From Acidimicrobiales bacterium (GTDB taxonomy: Bacteria > Actinomycetota > Acidimicrobiia > Acidimicrobiales > SHLQ01), in assembly GCA_020628865.1 (NCBI GenBank), contig JAHDEJ010000015.1, forward strand, positions 1 to 54,408: 54,408 nt of DNA, given 5' to 3'. Each line of letters begins with the position of its first letter. Positions within the stretch are counted from its first letter, which is position 1. The translations under genes and the position numbers were made by a program. Below, one piece after another: positions 35,189 through 44,988 of the stretch. The notes below the pieces were generated by a model. The model was not told the DNA's origin, searched no databases, and saw only the letters and a list, made by a program, of their open reading frames with translations.

Positions 35189-35217
35189 GCGTCTATTGGA
35201 GCGATCGAATCACAGCA

Positions 35218-35242
35218 TTCCACATTGTGGAAAGCGAATTCT
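35218..35242. promoter_or_regulatory. Putative IclR operator A (xsc/iclR gap)
   Basis: TTCCACATTGTGGAA (35218-35232) is a perfect 7+1+7 palindrome overlapping GGAAAGCGAATTCT (35229-35242). Near-identical elements lie before the FAD dehydrogenase and the TRAP genes. Confidence 0.65.
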
Positions 35243-35345
35243 AATCATTTCTCGGACTTTTCGAGCTGAACCCGAGAACTCCCTTGATTTCTCAACCATT
35301 CTGAGCCGTTGGTACGCTCAGGCCCACGGAAACCCAGTGGGGCAC

Positions 35346-36152
35346 ATGAGCACATCGCAGACAAAAAGGGCCAAGTCGACGGCTGGTGCCACCGCCACCG
35401 GCACCAAGGCGATCGACCGGGCGATGCAGGTGCTCTCGAGCTTCGTTGAGGATTCCGAACAAGGGATCACCGACATTGCAGGACGTACAGGCCTCAGCCC
35501 GAGCACGGTCCATCGCATCGTGCGGGCATTCGTCGAGACCCGATACCTCGAACAGGACGAGGACACAGACCGCTATCACCTCGGACACGCCGCACTCATC
35601 CTGGGCCAGAGCGCACGCGAATCCCTCGGATTCGATCGAGCACTTCCCGTGCTCGAGGAGCTCGGGGCCATCACCGGCGAATCGGTCAACATGGGGGTTC
35701 GGGACGGCACGGACGTGGTGGTGATCCTGCGGGTGCAGTCGGTCCAACCGCTCCGATTCGATCAGGCCCCCGGCACCCGAATCTCGATGCACTGCTCCTC
35801 GATGGGCAAGTCGATCCTTGCCTTCAGCGACGAACCGCTCCCCGACCTGTCCTTCGAGAAGATCACTGCGTCCACCATCACGTCGAAGCGCAAATTCGTC
35901 TCCGAGCTCGACACGGTCCGCGAACGCGGGTTCTCGACCGACGATGAGGAGAGCATCGCCGGCGTCAGCTGCGTCGGCGCCCCCATCGTGAACTCGGAAG
36001 GTCGAGCGGTTGCCGCAATCGCCGTGCAGGCGCCAACCGTCCGGATGACGACGAGCCGTCAGACGGCCCTGGCGGCCCAAGCGGTCGAGGCAGCCGCCGA
36101 GATCCGCAGAATCCTGCGACTCGACACGCTCACGTCGTTGCCGACGGTCTGA
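35346..36152 (+). CDS. IclR-family transcriptional regulator
   Basis: 268 residues. After a flexible Ser/Thr/Ala start, the IclR winged HTH spans about residues 22-85 (GITDIAGRTGLSPSTVHRIV). The GAF-like effector domain follows (MHCSSMGKSILAF and GVSCVGAPIVNSEG). It diverges from xsc over 261 bases that hold the palindromes described at 35141-35242, and copies of the second palindrome occur before the FAD dehydrogenase (37547) and the TRAP operon (40409). It is therefore the best candidate for the pathway regulator of the sulfonate cluster. The ATG at 35346 was preferred over longer starts because the HTH then has normal spacing and GTGGGG lies upstream. Confidence 0.9.
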   Translation: MSTSQTKRAKSTAGATATGTKAIDRAMQVLSSFVEDSEQGITDIAGRTGLSPSTVHRIVRAFVETRYLEQDEDTDRYHLGHAALILGQSARESLGFDRALPVLEELGAITGESVNMGVRDGTDVVVILRVQSVQPLRFDQAPGTRISMHCSSMGKSILAFSDEPLPDLSFEKITASTITSKRKFVSELDTVRERGFSTDDEESIAGVSCVGAPIVNSEGRAVAAIAVQAPTVRMTTSRQTALAAQAVEAAAEIRRILRLDTLTSLPTV

Positions 36153-36165
36153 CCCGATACACCCT

Positions 36166-37473
36166 CTACCAGTACGACACCGCGCCGGCGTAGAGGCCAG
36201 CGAGGACTTCCTCGTCGATGTTCATCGGGGCGTTGTCGAGCAGTCGGCGCTGCTTGATCGAACCTTCGACGAGCGCATCGATGTCCGACGCGCCGTAGCC
36301 CACGCCCTGCAGGCCGTTGGGCATGTTGGTCGCCTTCATCAATTCGATGATGCGGTCCGACAGCACCTCACCCGCCTCGGCGTCGCCGGCGTCGGCAACG
36401 TCGGCGCCGAGCCACCGGGCGCCGTCGAGGTGGCGGTCCGGCGTCTGCGGTGCCGTGGTGCGGAACACCGACGGCGAGTTGACGATCACCGACATCCCGT
36501 GCGGCACCATCGGCGCGCCCATGGGATAGCCCTCAGGCTGGAAGTGCTCGCAGAGCCCCGACACCGAATACGACATGCCATGGGGTGCATGACAACCGGC
36601 GTTTCCGAAGGCGATGCCGGCCAAAGTCGATGCCCACATCAGCTGATGGCGGGCCTCGACGTCCGTGTCGTCGTTCACCGCTCGGACGAGGTAGTCGCCG
36701 AGCAGCCGGAGTGCCTCGGCGCAACCGAGGTCGCTCCAGGGGTTCGCACCCTGGCTCGACGGACGCAGCGACGGTGACGCCGCTGCCGGCCGCTGCGTGT
36801 ACGGCCGGGCGGTGTAGGACTCGAGCGCATGGCTGAGCACGTCGAAGGCACTCGACGCAACCACGTTCGGCGGCAGGGTCATGGTGACCTCGGGATCGAT
36901 CAGCGCTCGCGTCGGGCGCAGCATCTTCGACGCGATGCCCGTCTTCGCCTTCATGTCCAGGAGGTCGAAGACGGCGATGCCGGTGCATTCGCTTCCGGTT
37001 CCGGACGTGGTCGGACAGGCGATGTGCGGCTTGAGCGGGCCGGGGACCGGTGTGCCGAGCCCGATCGGGGCGTTCACGTACGCAAGAAACTCTGCGGGAT
37101 GGGTGGCGTAGAGGTTGGCGGCCTTTGCCGTGTCGATGACCGACCCTCCGCCGACGGAGATGAAGCCGTCCACCTTGGCGTCGACGGCGAACTTGGTCGC
37201 TGCCTTGAACGACTCATCGGTGGGCTCGACCCGAACGGTGTCGTACATGGCGATGTCGACCCCGGCCTCTTTGAGGGAGTCGACGACTCGCGAGACGTGC
37301 CCGGCATCGACCAGTCCCTGGTCGGTGAAGAGTGCGATTCGTTTGATGCCGAGGCTCTTCGCGATTTCACCGGCCTCGTTGAGGCATCCGGCACCGAAGG
37401 TCACGTTGGACGCATCGACGCTGAAGGCGGTGTCCGCTCCGTCCATGCCGATTTCGTAGTGGCGGCACATCAT
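36166..37473 (-). CDS. Iron-containing alcohol dehydrogenase, hydroxyacid-oxoacid transhydrogenase (ADHFE1/HOT) type
   Basis: 435 residues. The start [12 protein letters not shown], then [70 protein letters not shown] and [17 protein letters not shown] follow the hydroxyacid-oxoacid transhydrogenase branch of group III Fe-alcohol dehydrogenases closely. D and H residues in the last two segments are the iron ligands. HOT passes hydride from 4-hydroxybutyrate to 2-oxoglutarate with bound NAD. Inside a sulfonate cluster it could instead act on a hydroxysulfonate (DHPS, isethionate or sulfolactate), as other Fe-ADHs such as SarD do; that is inference. It shares the divergent gap with the FAD dehydrogenase. 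Confidence 0.85.
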   Translation of the reverse strand: MMCRHYEIGMDGADTAFSVDASNVTFGAGCLNEAGEIAKSLGIKRIALFTDQGLVDAGHVSRVVDSLKEAGVDIAMYDTVRVEPTDESFKAATKFAVDAKVDGFISVGGGSVIDTAKAANLYATHPAEFLAYVNAPIGLGTPVPGPLKPHIACPTTSGTGSECTGIAVFDLLDMKAKTGIASKMLRPTRALIDPEVTMTLPPNVVASSAFDVLSHALESYTARPYTQRPAAASPSLRPSSQGANPWSDLGCAEALRLLGDYLVRAVNDDTDVEARHQLMWASTLAGIAFGNAGCHAPHGMSYSVSGLCEHFQPEGYPMGAPMVPHGMSVIVNSPSVFRTTAPQTPDRHLDGARWLGADVADAGDAEAGEVLSDRIIELMKATNMPNGLQGVGYGASDIDALVEGSIKQRRLLDNAPMNIDEEVLAGLYAGAVSYW

Positions 37474-37546
37474 TGTCTGGATCCCCCTGTTTGTCCGGCG
37501 GCGCGCACAACGCCGCTCCGGACGATACTGCACCTTCGACAGAAAA

Positions 37547-37564
37547 ATGGAAAGCTGTTTCCAT
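37547..37564. promoter_or_regulatory. Putative IclR operator B overlapping the FAD-dehydrogenase start
   Basis: ATGGAAAGCTGTTTCCAT is a perfect 7+4+7 palindrome whose last two bases are the first two of the ATG at 37563. Its core GGAAAGCTGTTTCC matches GGAAAGATGATTCC at 40431. It lies in the divergent gap with the Fe-ADH gene. Confidence 0.65.
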
Positions 37565-40328
37565 GATCAGCCCGCCCGGCCCCGACGCCCTCGTCCGCAC
37601 CGACCGGGCCACTCGGGTCGTCTACGCCACCGACAACTCGATCTACCAGCTGGAACCTTCGGGTGTTGCGCTTCCGCGAACGGCCGACGACATCGTGCGG
37701 CTCGTGGCCGAAAACGCTGCGGCGGCACGACCGCAGCCGATCGTCGCCCGCGGCGGCGGAACCGGAACGAACGGCCAGAGCCTGACCACCGGCTTGATGA
37801 TCGATTGCAAGCGGCACCTCAACGAGATCATCTCGCTTGACGTCGAGGAACGCTCCGCCTGGGTGCAGCCGGGCATCGTCACCGATGAGCTGAATCGCCA
37901 GCTCGCGCCCCACGATCTGTTCTGGGCTCCGCATACCTCGACCACGAGCCGCGCCACCGTGGGCGGCATGATTGCGACCGATGCTGCGGGGAAGGGATCC
38001 CTCGTCCACGGGCGAACCCATCGCCACGTACTCGCCCTCGATGTGGTTCTTGCCGACGGTTCCACGTTTCGAGCAGAACCACTACCGATCGCCGAAGCGG
38101 AAGCTCGAGCGGCCGGCGGCAACTGGGCGGCGGCCATCTGGCGCGGGATCCTGGACCTTCCGCTCGATGAGGACACCGACCTCGGCCTGCCAGAACTCGC
38201 CCGCGGGTTCAGCGGCTACGGCATCGATCGGGTTCGCCGCGATGGCATGGTCGACCCTGTTCCCCTTCTGGTGGGCTCGGAGGGCACACTTGCGATCACC
38301 AGCGCGGCAAAGATCCGACTGACGCCACGGCCGGCGCACACCGTCCTCGTGATTGCCGGCTACGACTCGTTCGACGATGCCCTCCGAGATGCCGTCGAGC
38401 TCCGAGCTACCGAACCGACCGCAATCGAATCGTTCGACGAACGGACACTGGACGCCGGAACGGCCTCCCCGGCGTGGCCGGCCCTCGCTCCCGTCGTCGG
38501 TGACGGCGGCGGCTCCGTCCTCCTGCTGGAGTACTCGGGAGCGGAGCCGGTCGACACCGACGCGATCATGGCCGCCATCGCCGCCAACGGCCGCTCCTCC
38601 ACCCAGCGGGTGGTGCACGATGCCGGCGAGCAGAAGATGGCGTGGAAGGTCCGCGCCGACGCGGTCGGCCTGTTGGCCAAGATCGTCGTCGGCGCCCCTG
38701 AACGATCGGCCCGGCCGACGGCATTCGTGGAGGACTGTGCGGTGCCGGTCGCCAACATGTGCGAGTTCATCGCGGACTTCCGTTCGGCGCTCGACGACTT
38801 CGGGGTGGAGTACGCCATGTTCGGCCACGCGGACGTCGGCTGCGTCCACGTTCGCCCGGCCCTCGACCTGACCGATCCCGAGCACGAGGCGCTGGTGCGC
38901 TCGATCACCGATCGGGTTGTCGAGGTGATCGGCTCGCATGGTGGAGTCCTCTGGGGCGAGCACGGTCGTGGTTTCCGCGGCGACCCGGTCGAGAAGTTCC
39001 TTCCCGAAGCGACGATCGCCCTCATGCGCGAGGTGAAGACGATCTTCGATCCCGGTGATCTCCTCAACCCGGGGAAGTTGTACCGGCCGGTCGACTCGAC
39101 CGAACCGATCGTGCCGCTCGATTCGGCACCGCTGCGAGGCCACGCGAACCGCCGGGTGTCGCTGGAGGTTCGGGCGGAGTACGAGTCCGCGTTCGCGTGT
39201 AACGGAAACGGGCTCTGCCACCATCACGCCGAGACCGAGGTGATGTGCCCTTCGTACAAGGCAAGCGGCGACCCGGCGCTTTCCCCGAAGGGACGGGCCG
39301 ACCTGATGCGGGCGTGGCTGGCCGGACCGCCGGACGCCGACTTCGAGGATCAGATGGCGGAGAACTTCAGCCAGTGCCTGTCGTGTTCGGCGTGCACCGG
39401 CCGTTGCCCGGTCGAGGTGGACGTCACCGAGCTGAAGTCACAGTTCCTCGAGCGGTACCACGAATCGCGGCGCCGCCCGCTGGCGCACCACGTCCTCCGG
39501 CGTTTCGAATCGCTCGCTGTACTCGCTGCCCGAACCCCCGGGCTCGCCCGACTGGGAGCGGGACTCGCCGGACGCGTGTTGGGCCTGGTTGACCTGACCA
39601 CGCCGAAGGCGGCCGTCGCGCATGGTGCGCCCGGATTCTCTGCAGGTGGGCCACCTGTCGATCTCGTGGTGGTTCCCGACGTGTTCACGGCGGTCATCGA
39701 GCCGGCGACGCTGGCGGCTTCCGTGGACGTACTGCAGCGCGTCGGCTTCTCCGTCGCGGTCGCCCCGTTCCGGCCGTCCGGCAAGTTCGAGCACGTGAAG
39801 GGCATGCGCTCGGCCTTTGCGCGTGCGGCGTCGGCGCAACGACAGTTACTGGAGGAGATCGCTGGTACGGGCGCCCGCGCCGTCACGATCGAACCTGCAG
39901 TCTCACTACTCCACGGACACGAATACCGGATTGCGGATCCGGCGCACCCGAGCCACTCGGTTCACCACCTGGCGGAAGTCCTGCTCGAACGGATCGACCG
40001 CGTGGAACGGGCAGCCGAGTCGAGGACGGTTCAGCTCTTCGGCCACTGCACCGAGACGGCGTTGGCGTCGCAGTGGATCGATGCATGGGAACAGCTCCTG
40101 CTCGCCGCAGGCCACGACGTGCAGCGTGCCAGCGCCGGATGTTGCGGGATGGCAGGCATCTTCGGACACGAACGCGAGAACCAGGCGACATCGACCCACC
40201 TCTGGAATCTGGGATGGGCGCGGGCGATCGACGCAGACCGCTCAACGGTCGCCACCGGCTACAGCTGCCGGTCACAGGCGGAACGCCACGGCGTTCCGGG
40301 TGTGGACCACCCGGTCCATCTGCTCTGA
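37563..40328 (+). CDS. FAD/Fe-S 2-hydroxyacid dehydrogenase, GlcD-GlcF/YdiJ type (candidate sulfolactate dehydrogenase)
   Basis: 921 residues. An FAD-binding-4 domain (about 40-210; [19 protein letters not shown] and [15 protein letters not shown]) is followed by an FAD-oxidase C domain (about 250-520; [13 protein letters not shown]). A ferredoxin-like module has Cys groups at C546 (CNGNGLC) and C605 ([12 protein letters not shown]). The C-terminal cysteine-rich CCG-type domain includes [14 protein letters not shown]. This fused layout is that of D-2-hydroxyglutarate/D-lactate dehydrogenases feeding the quinone pool. Sulfolactate dehydrogenase SlcD is also a GlcD relative, so in this cluster oxidation of 3-sulfolactate to sulfopyruvate is proposed. 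The ATG at 37563 lacks a ribosome site and is overlapped by a palindrome. Confidence 0.85.
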   Translation: MISPPGPDALVRTDRATRVVYATDNSIYQLEPSGVALPRTADDIVRLVAENAAAARPQPIVARGGGTGTNGQSLTTGLMIDCKRHLNEIISLDVEERSAWVQPGIVTDELNRQLAPHDLFWAPHTSTTSRATVGGMIATDAAGKGSLVHGRTHRHVLALDVVLADGSTFRAEPLPIAEAEARAAGGNWAAAIWRGILDLPLDEDTDLGLPELARGFSGYGIDRVRRDGMVDPVPLLVGSEGTLAITSAAKIRLTPRPAHTVLVIAGYDSFDDALRDAVELRATEPTAIESFDERTLDAGTASPAWPALAPVVGDGGGSVLLLEYSGAEPVDTDAIMAAIAANGRSSTQRVVHDAGEQKMAWKVRADAVGLLAKIVVGAPERSARPTAFVEDCAVPVANMCEFIADFRSALDDFGVEYAMFGHADVGCVHVRPALDLTDPEHEALVRSITDRVVEVIGSHGGVLWGEHGRGFRGDPVEKFLPEATIALMREVKTIFDPGDLLNPGKLYRPVDSTEPIVPLDSAPLRGHANRRVSLEVRAEYESAFACNGNGLCHHHAETEVMCPSYKASGDPALSPKGRADLMRAWLAGPPDADFEDQMAENFSQCLSCSACTGRCPVEVDVTELKSQFLERYHESRRRPLAHHVLRRFESLAVLAARTPGLARLGAGLAGRVLGLVDLTTPKAAVAHGAPGFSAGGPPVDLVVVPDVFTAVIEPATLAASVDVLQRVGFSVAVAPFRPSGKFEHVKGMRSAFARAASAQRQLLEEIAGTGARAVTIEPAVSLLHGHEYRIADPAHPSHSVHHLAEVLLERIDRVERAAESRTVQLFGHCTETALASQWIDAWEQLLLAAGHDVQRASAGCCGMAGIFGHERENQATSTHLWNLGWARAIDADRSTVATGYSCRSQAERHGVPGVDHPVHLL

Positions 40329-40408
40329 CTTCGAGGGGCCAAGCCTCGGCTCGGATCGTTTGACAGGCCCCTCCCGTCCGACAAGGATGACAAGAAATAG
40401 AAACTCGC

Positions 40409-40445
40409 TTCCACATGGTGGAACGTGAGCGGAAAGATGATTCCA
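40409..40445. promoter_or_regulatory. Putative IclR operator C (TRAP operon)
   Basis: TTCCACATGGTGGAA (40409-40423) differs from the xsc/iclR site by one base, and GGAAAGATGATTCC (40431-40444) follows 22 bases later. At the xsc site the two elements are 11 bases apart, so the helical phase is kept. It lies 34-70 bases before the TRAP gene start. Confidence 0.7.
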
Positions 40446-40478
40446 TCGGGGAATCACACATAGAGGGGGAAACTCGAC

Positions 40479-41771
40479 ATGACCACCGAACCAACGCGCG
40501 CTTCCGCGCGTGTCCGAATGCGGTTGCTCGCACTGCTGGCGATGATCTTCGTCGTCGCAGCGGCCTGCACCGGCGATGCGGTCAACAGTGACAACGCCGG
40601 AGGCGACGACTCGTCGAGCAGCTCCGACGACTCGGGCAGCAGCGACAGCTCCGGAAGCGACGATGACGCATCCTCCTCCTCGGACGACGACGAGGGCGAT
40701 GAGACCGAGTCCGTCGACCTCACCGCCCAGGGCGAGACCTTCGAGTTCCAGGTCCAGACCGGCGTGCCGGCATCGTCCGTGTACCACGCAGAGATCGTCG
40801 AATGGGGCGAGCGCCTCGAGCGCATGTCCGGCGGTCGCCTCGTGGCCGAGGTCGTCCCGTCCGGCGCCGTGGTCGGCGCCCTCGAGATCCTCGACGCCGT
40901 CGACACCGAGATCGTGCCGGTCGGCATGGCCTGGTCCAACTACTGGACCGGCAAGAACCCGACCGCTGCGCTCTTCTCGAACCCGCCGGTGGGCTCCACC
41001 GGTCTCGACCAGAGCTCCTCGCTCGCATGGATGTACGACGGTGGCGGCCTTGAGCTGTACGAGCGTCTCTACACCGAGGAAATCGGCGTGAACGTGAAGC
41101 CGCTCCCGGTCTGCCCGATGGGCCCGGACCCCTTCGGTTGGTTCAGCGAGCCGATCACCAGCGTCGCCGATGTGCAGGGCCTGCCCTTCCGCTCGCCTCC
41201 CGGCCTGCCGGGCCTGACCTTCCAGGAGCTCGGCGTGGATGCAATCGCCATGCCCGGTGGCGACATCGTCCCGTCCGCCCAGAGCGGCATCATCGACGGT
41301 GCGGAGTGGATCTCCCCGGCGGACGACCGTGCACTCGGCCTCTCCGACGTGTGGGACAACTACTACCTCCAGGGTCTGCACCAGTCCACGGACATCGGTG
41401 AGCTCCTGTTCAACATCGACTGGTGGGACTCCCTGCCGGCCGACCTGCGCGAGATGATCATGATCGCCACCCAGGCAACCATCGTCGATTGCCAGAACGT
41501 GTCGATCACGGTCAACGCCGATGCGGTCGCCGAGTACCAGGCAGAGGGCATCAACATCTTCAACACTCCGCCGGAGTTCTACGACGCCTTCATCAACGCA
41601 TGGGAGACCGTGGCCGCCGACCTCGCAGCGGAGGATCCGTTCTTCGCCGAGGTGCGCGAGTCGCAGCAGGCCTACGCCGAGCGTGTCATGCCGTTCCGTC
41701 TGACCATCACCGAGCTCTACCAGGAAATCGGCGAGACCTACTTCCCTGAGAAGGTCGGTCAGAATCCGTGA
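40479..41771 (+). CDS. TRAP transporter substrate-binding lipoprotein (DctP family)
   Basis: 430 residues behind a GAGGGGG ribosome site. A lipobox (FVVAAAC, Cys30) is followed by a long Ser/Asp linker (about residues 38-78), then the DctP fold (TGVPASSVYHAEIVEWGERL onward). Q/R-rich pocket segments include LPFRSPPGLPGLTFQELG. It captures an organic anion outside the membrane and delivers it to the fused DctQM permease, whose GTG overlaps this stop by four bases. TRAP systems (TauKLM, HpsKLM, IseKLM) are standard importers for sulfonates, and a palindrome shared with xsc lies upstream. The exact ligand (DHPS, cysteate, sulfolactate, taurine) is inference. Confidence 0.9.
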   Translation: MTTEPTRASARVRMRLLALLAMIFVVAAACTGDAVNSDNAGGDDSSSSSDDSGSSDSSGSDDDASSSSDDDEGDETESVDLTAQGETFEFQVQTGVPASSVYHAEIVEWGERLERMSGGRLVAEVVPSGAVVGALEILDAVDTEIVPVGMAWSNYWTGKNPTAALFSNPPVGSTGLDQSSSLAWMYDGGGLELYERLYTEEIGVNVKPLPVCPMGPDPFGWFSEPITSVADVQGLPFRSPPGLPGLTFQELGVDAIAMPGGDIVPSAQSGIIDGAEWISPADDRALGLSDVWDNYYLQGLHQSTDIGELLFNIDWWDSLPADLREMIMIATQATIVDCQNVSITVNADAVAEYQAEGINIFNTPPEFYDAFINAWETVAADLAAEDPFFAEVRESQQAYAERVMPFRLTITELYQEIGETYFPEKVGQNP

Positions 41772-43879
41772 CAAGCACGACCGACGCCGAAGTAGCCGCC
41801 AGGTACGGCGTAACGGTCGACGAGGAAGCCGAGGGTATTGCTGAACCGTGGAACACCGACGGGGGCAATATCCGATGGATAGCCGCACTCAGTGAGTGGG
41901 TAGGGAAGGCCGCAGCATGGCTGACCCTCCCACTCCTGGCGGTCCTCGGAGGCTCGGCGCTGTGGCGCACGCTGGGGATCGGCAACTCGATCGTGTGGGC
42001 GCAAGACGTCGGCTACATGATCTACGCAACGCACTTCCTGCTGGGAGCTGCGTACACGCTGAAGCGCAGCGGCCACATCCGGACCGACTTCGAGTACCGG
42101 AAGTGGAGCACGAAGCGCCAGGCGGGCATGGACATCGTCATCTATGGACTGCTGTTCATTCCGGTGATGATCCTGGCGCTCGACGTGTCGTTGGAGTTCG
42201 CGTACAAGTCATTCGACCAGCGGGAAACGACGATCCTGAGCCCGTGGGATGGTCCGCTCTGGCCGCTCAAGGCGATGCTGCCACTCGGCATCTTCCTGTG
42301 GCTCCTGCAGTCCATCTCCGAGCTGGTGAAGTCGGTCCGGGCCTACCGGGCCGGTGCCTGGGAGCCGGAAGCTCCCCTGTCCAAGCGCAGGACCGGAGCG
42401 CTCGCTGCCATTGCGGTTGCGGTCGTGATCGGTCTCGTGGGGCTGACCGGCGAGTGGGCACCCGACGACGTTCCTCGCGGCGAGGATCCGAGCGATCAGG
42501 TCTTCGGGCTTGCCGATCTGATCTCGAGCGTCGTTGGGGTCTTCGGCGGCATCCTGCCCGACTTCTCCACCGAGACGATCGGATTCCTCATGCTGGGGGC
42601 GTTGTTCGTCGCCATCGTGGCCGGTTTCCCGATCGCACAGACCCTGCTCGTGATGAGCTTCGGGTTCGGTGCATGGGCAATCGGCGACACCGTGTTCAAC
42701 CTGTTCACGTTGTCGGCGATCAACAACATGACCAACGTGCAGCTGGCCGCCGTGCCGCTGTTCATCTTCATGGGGTACCTGCTCGAGCAGGCCGGTCTGA
42801 TGGACCGATTGTTCCGGGCGTTGCAGCTCGCGATGGCGAACCTTCGCGGTTCGTTGTATCTCGCCGTCATCTCGGCGGCGACGATCTTCGCAGCGGCCAC
42901 CGGCATCGTCGGTGCATCGGTGACCCTGATCGGCCTGATGGCGATCCCGTCGATGACCCGCAGCGGCTACGACACGAAGTTGTCGGCCGGTGCGATCACC
43001 GCCGGCGGCACGCTGGGCATCCTCATCCCGCCGAGCATCATGCTCGTCGTGATGGCACCGGTGCTCGGTGTCAACGTGCTCGAGCTTTTCGCGGCGGCGA
43101 TCTTCCCCGGGTTGATCCTGTCCGGCCTCTACATCGCCTACGCGATGGTGCGGTCGTGGAAGAACCCGGAGCTGGGGCCGCCGCTGCCCAAGGATGAGCA
43201 GACGCTGTCCCGGAGCGAGATCGCCAAGGAGATCCTCCTCGGCATCATCCCGCCGACCGTGCTCATTGCGGTCACGTTGGGGTCGATTCTGTTCGGCATC
43301 GCCACCACGGTGGAGGGTTCGGCATTGGGCGCCTTCGGTGCTCTGCTGCTCGCCATCGGCTCGCGCCGGCTCGACGTTGCGCTGATGCGGGGTGCGCTCG
43401 AATCCACGATGCTGACGACATCGATGATCATGATCCTGATCGTTGCGTCGGACTTCTTCGGTCGGGTGTTCTCCCGGGTCGGAAGTGCGTCGGCGATGGC
43501 GAACACGCTCGTGGAGATGCAGCTGCACTTCCTGATCATGTTGGGCCTGATCCTGTTGCTGATCTTCGTGCTCGGCTGGCCGCTGGAATGGGTCCCGATC
43601 GTGTTGATCTTCATCCCGATCCTGCTCCCGGTCGTCGAGGAGTTCGGATTCGACAAGGTCTGGTTCGGGATCTTGGTGGCAGTGACCCTGCAGACGGCGT
43701 GGTTGAGTCCACCGGTTGCGCTGTCGGCGTACTTCCTCAAGGGGGTTGCGCCGCACTGGGATCTGAAGGACATCTACGGCGGCATGTTCCAGTTCATGGG
43801 ATTGCAGGTGGTCGGCCTGATCATCGTGCTGGCCTTCCCGCCAGTGGCCCTGTGGCTGCCGTCAGTGCTCGTGAGTTGA
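41768..43879 (+). CDS. TRAP transporter permease, fused DctQ-DctM
   Basis: 703 residues. The first 190 are the small four-span DctQ domain (VWAQDVGYMIYATHFLLGAA). After a charged loop, the 12-span DctM domain begins near residue 270 (GFLMLGALFVAIVAGFPIA) with the conserved LFIFMGYLLEQAGL, GITAGGTLGILIPPS-like and WLSPPVALSAYF motifs. It imports the DctP-bound substrate using a sodium gradient. The GTG start at 41768 overlaps the DctP stop. The N-terminal 35 residues are hydrophilic and not part of the usual DctQ. It ends just before a hairpin at 43902-43942, toward the convergent LysR gene. Confidence 0.93.
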   Translation: MTSTTDAEVAARYGVTVDEEAEGIAEPWNTDGGNIRWIAALSEWVGKAAAWLTLPLLAVLGGSALWRTLGIGNSIVWAQDVGYMIYATHFLLGAAYTLKRSGHIRTDFEYRKWSTKRQAGMDIVIYGLLFIPVMILALDVSLEFAYKSFDQRETTILSPWDGPLWPLKAMLPLGIFLWLLQSISELVKSVRAYRAGAWEPEAPLSKRRTGALAAIAVAVVIGLVGLTGEWAPDDVPRGEDPSDQVFGLADLISSVVGVFGGILPDFSTETIGFLMLGALFVAIVAGFPIAQTLLVMSFGFGAWAIGDTVFNLFTLSAINNMTNVQLAAVPLFIFMGYLLEQAGLMDRLFRALQLAMANLRGSLYLAVISAATIFAAATGIVGASVTLIGLMAIPSMTRSGYDTKLSAGAITAGGTLGILIPPSIMLVVMAPVLGVNVLELFAAAIFPGLILSGLYIAYAMVRSWKNPELGPPLPKDEQTLSRSEIAKEILLGIIPPTVLIAVTLGSILFGIATTVEGSALGAFGALLLAIGSRRLDVALMRGALESTMLTTSMIMILIVASDFFGRVFSRVGSASAMANTLVEMQLHFLIMLGLILLLIFVLGWPLEWVPIVLIFIPILLPVVEEFGFDKVWFGILVAVTLQTAWLSPPVALSAYFLKGVAPHWDLKDIYGGMFQFMGLQVVGLIIVLAFPPVALWLPSVLVS

Positions 43880-43901
43880 CGTTGCGCTGAGTTCCCTCCT
43901 G

Positions 43902-43942
43902 TGGGCCGGTTCCGTTCGGGTTTTCCGTTCGGGGCCGGCCCA
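43902..43942. terminator. Bidirectional terminator-like hairpin
   Basis: TGGGCCGG (43902-43909) pairs with CCGGCCCA (43935-43942). The loop contains a tandem TTCCGTTCGGG duplication. It lies between the convergent TRAP permease and LysR genes. Confidence 0.6.
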
Positions 43943-43950
43943 TTTGGCGT

Positions 43951-44871
43951 TCAGCGCACGAGGAGCCGCTCTGCCTCAGTCGATTCGAAGTGGGAAACGC
44001 AGGCGTCGACGAACGCTCGGACAAGCCGGCGCGGGTTGTCGGCGAACCAACCGATGGCGATTCGCAGTGGCGGAACCCCCGGGTCCAGTGGTACGGCGCG
44101 CAGGGCAGCGCCGTTGTAGGCCTGGTCGACCAGCGGCTGCATGTGGAGGAGCGAGACACCGAGGCCGGCGGCCACGAGGCTGCGCACCATCTCGAGGTGG
44201 GTCGCGGTGGATATCACTCGTGGCGAGATGCCGGCCTGTTGGAACACGTCGTTGTAGTACTCGGTGATGTTCGGTTGATCGAGCAGGATGAATGGCTCGT
44301 CGCCGACCTCGGCCAGCGACAGCGAGGAGCGACTTGCCAACGGGTGCTCGGCCGGGACCAGCAGGTAGCCGGGTAGTTCCAGGAGCGTCTGGTAGGTGAC
44401 CTCGGGGCGGGTCTGTTCGGGGAAGCAGACGATGACGTCATGGGCCCCGGAGAGCAATCCGTCCTGCGCCGCCTGGTTGTCGCAGTCCACGAAGGTGATG
44501 TCGAGGTCGGTGTTGCCCTCGAAAATTCCGTCGACGATGGCGGGCATGAACGCCGGAGCAATCGGCGCGTAGTAGCCGACTCGGAGCGTTCCGGTCAGCT
44601 GGGTTCGGAGATCAGCCCCTTCCTTGAGGAGGGTGTTGTACTCGTCGACCAGATGCTGAATGCGCGGCTTGAGGGCGTGGCCGGCAGCGGTGAGGGCGAC
44701 GCCTCGGGCTCGATGACGGGTGGTGAGTTGCAGCCCGAAGGCCGCCTCGACCTGATTCACGCCGGCGAGCACGGCCGAGGGAACGACGTGAAGACTCCGG
44801 GCCGCGCCGGCGATCGTGCCGGCCTCAACGGTTGCCAGAAAGTAGTTCAGTGCCTTGAGCGAGACGTCCAT
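43951..44871 (-). CDS. LysR-family transcriptional regulator
   Basis: 306 residues from the ATG at 44869-44871 (a GTG at 44893-44895 would add eight). The HTH is MDVSLKALNYFLATVEAGTI then SLHVVPSAVLAGVNQVEAAF; the Ala-Val-Leu in the recognition helix departs from the usual SQPAxS. The substrate-binding-like domain follows (LRVGYYAPIAPAFMPAIV). It diverges from the decarboxylase/HpsN-aminotransferase operon across about 117 bases and is the likely regulator of those genes, perhaps with an acidic amino acid or sulfonate as ligand. No clear T-N11-A box was found in the gap. Confidence 0.9.
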   Translation of the reverse strand: MDVSLKALNYFLATVEAGTIAGAARSLHVVPSAVLAGVNQVEAAFGLQLTTRHRARGVALTAAGHALKPRIQHLVDEYNTLLKEGADLRTQLTGTLRVGYYAPIAPAFMPAIVDGIFEGNTDLDITFVDCDNQAAQDGLLSGAHDVIVCFPEQTRPEVTYQTLLELPGYLLVPAEHPLASRSSLSLAEVGDEPFILLDQPNITEYYNDVFQQAGISPRVISTATHLEMVRSLVAAGLGVSLLHMQPLVDQAYNGAALRAVPLDPGVPPLRIAIGWFADNPRRLVRAFVDACVSHFESTEAERLLVR

Positions 44872-44988
44872 CAGGCCAGCCTGCCAGTTCGTCACATTTT
44901 TTGATGAGTCTTGACACAGAAATCAGGTTTTCAGACCTCTCGTGCTCGCCTACGGTTCGGGCAGCGACCACAACCGAGGAGTCCCTCC

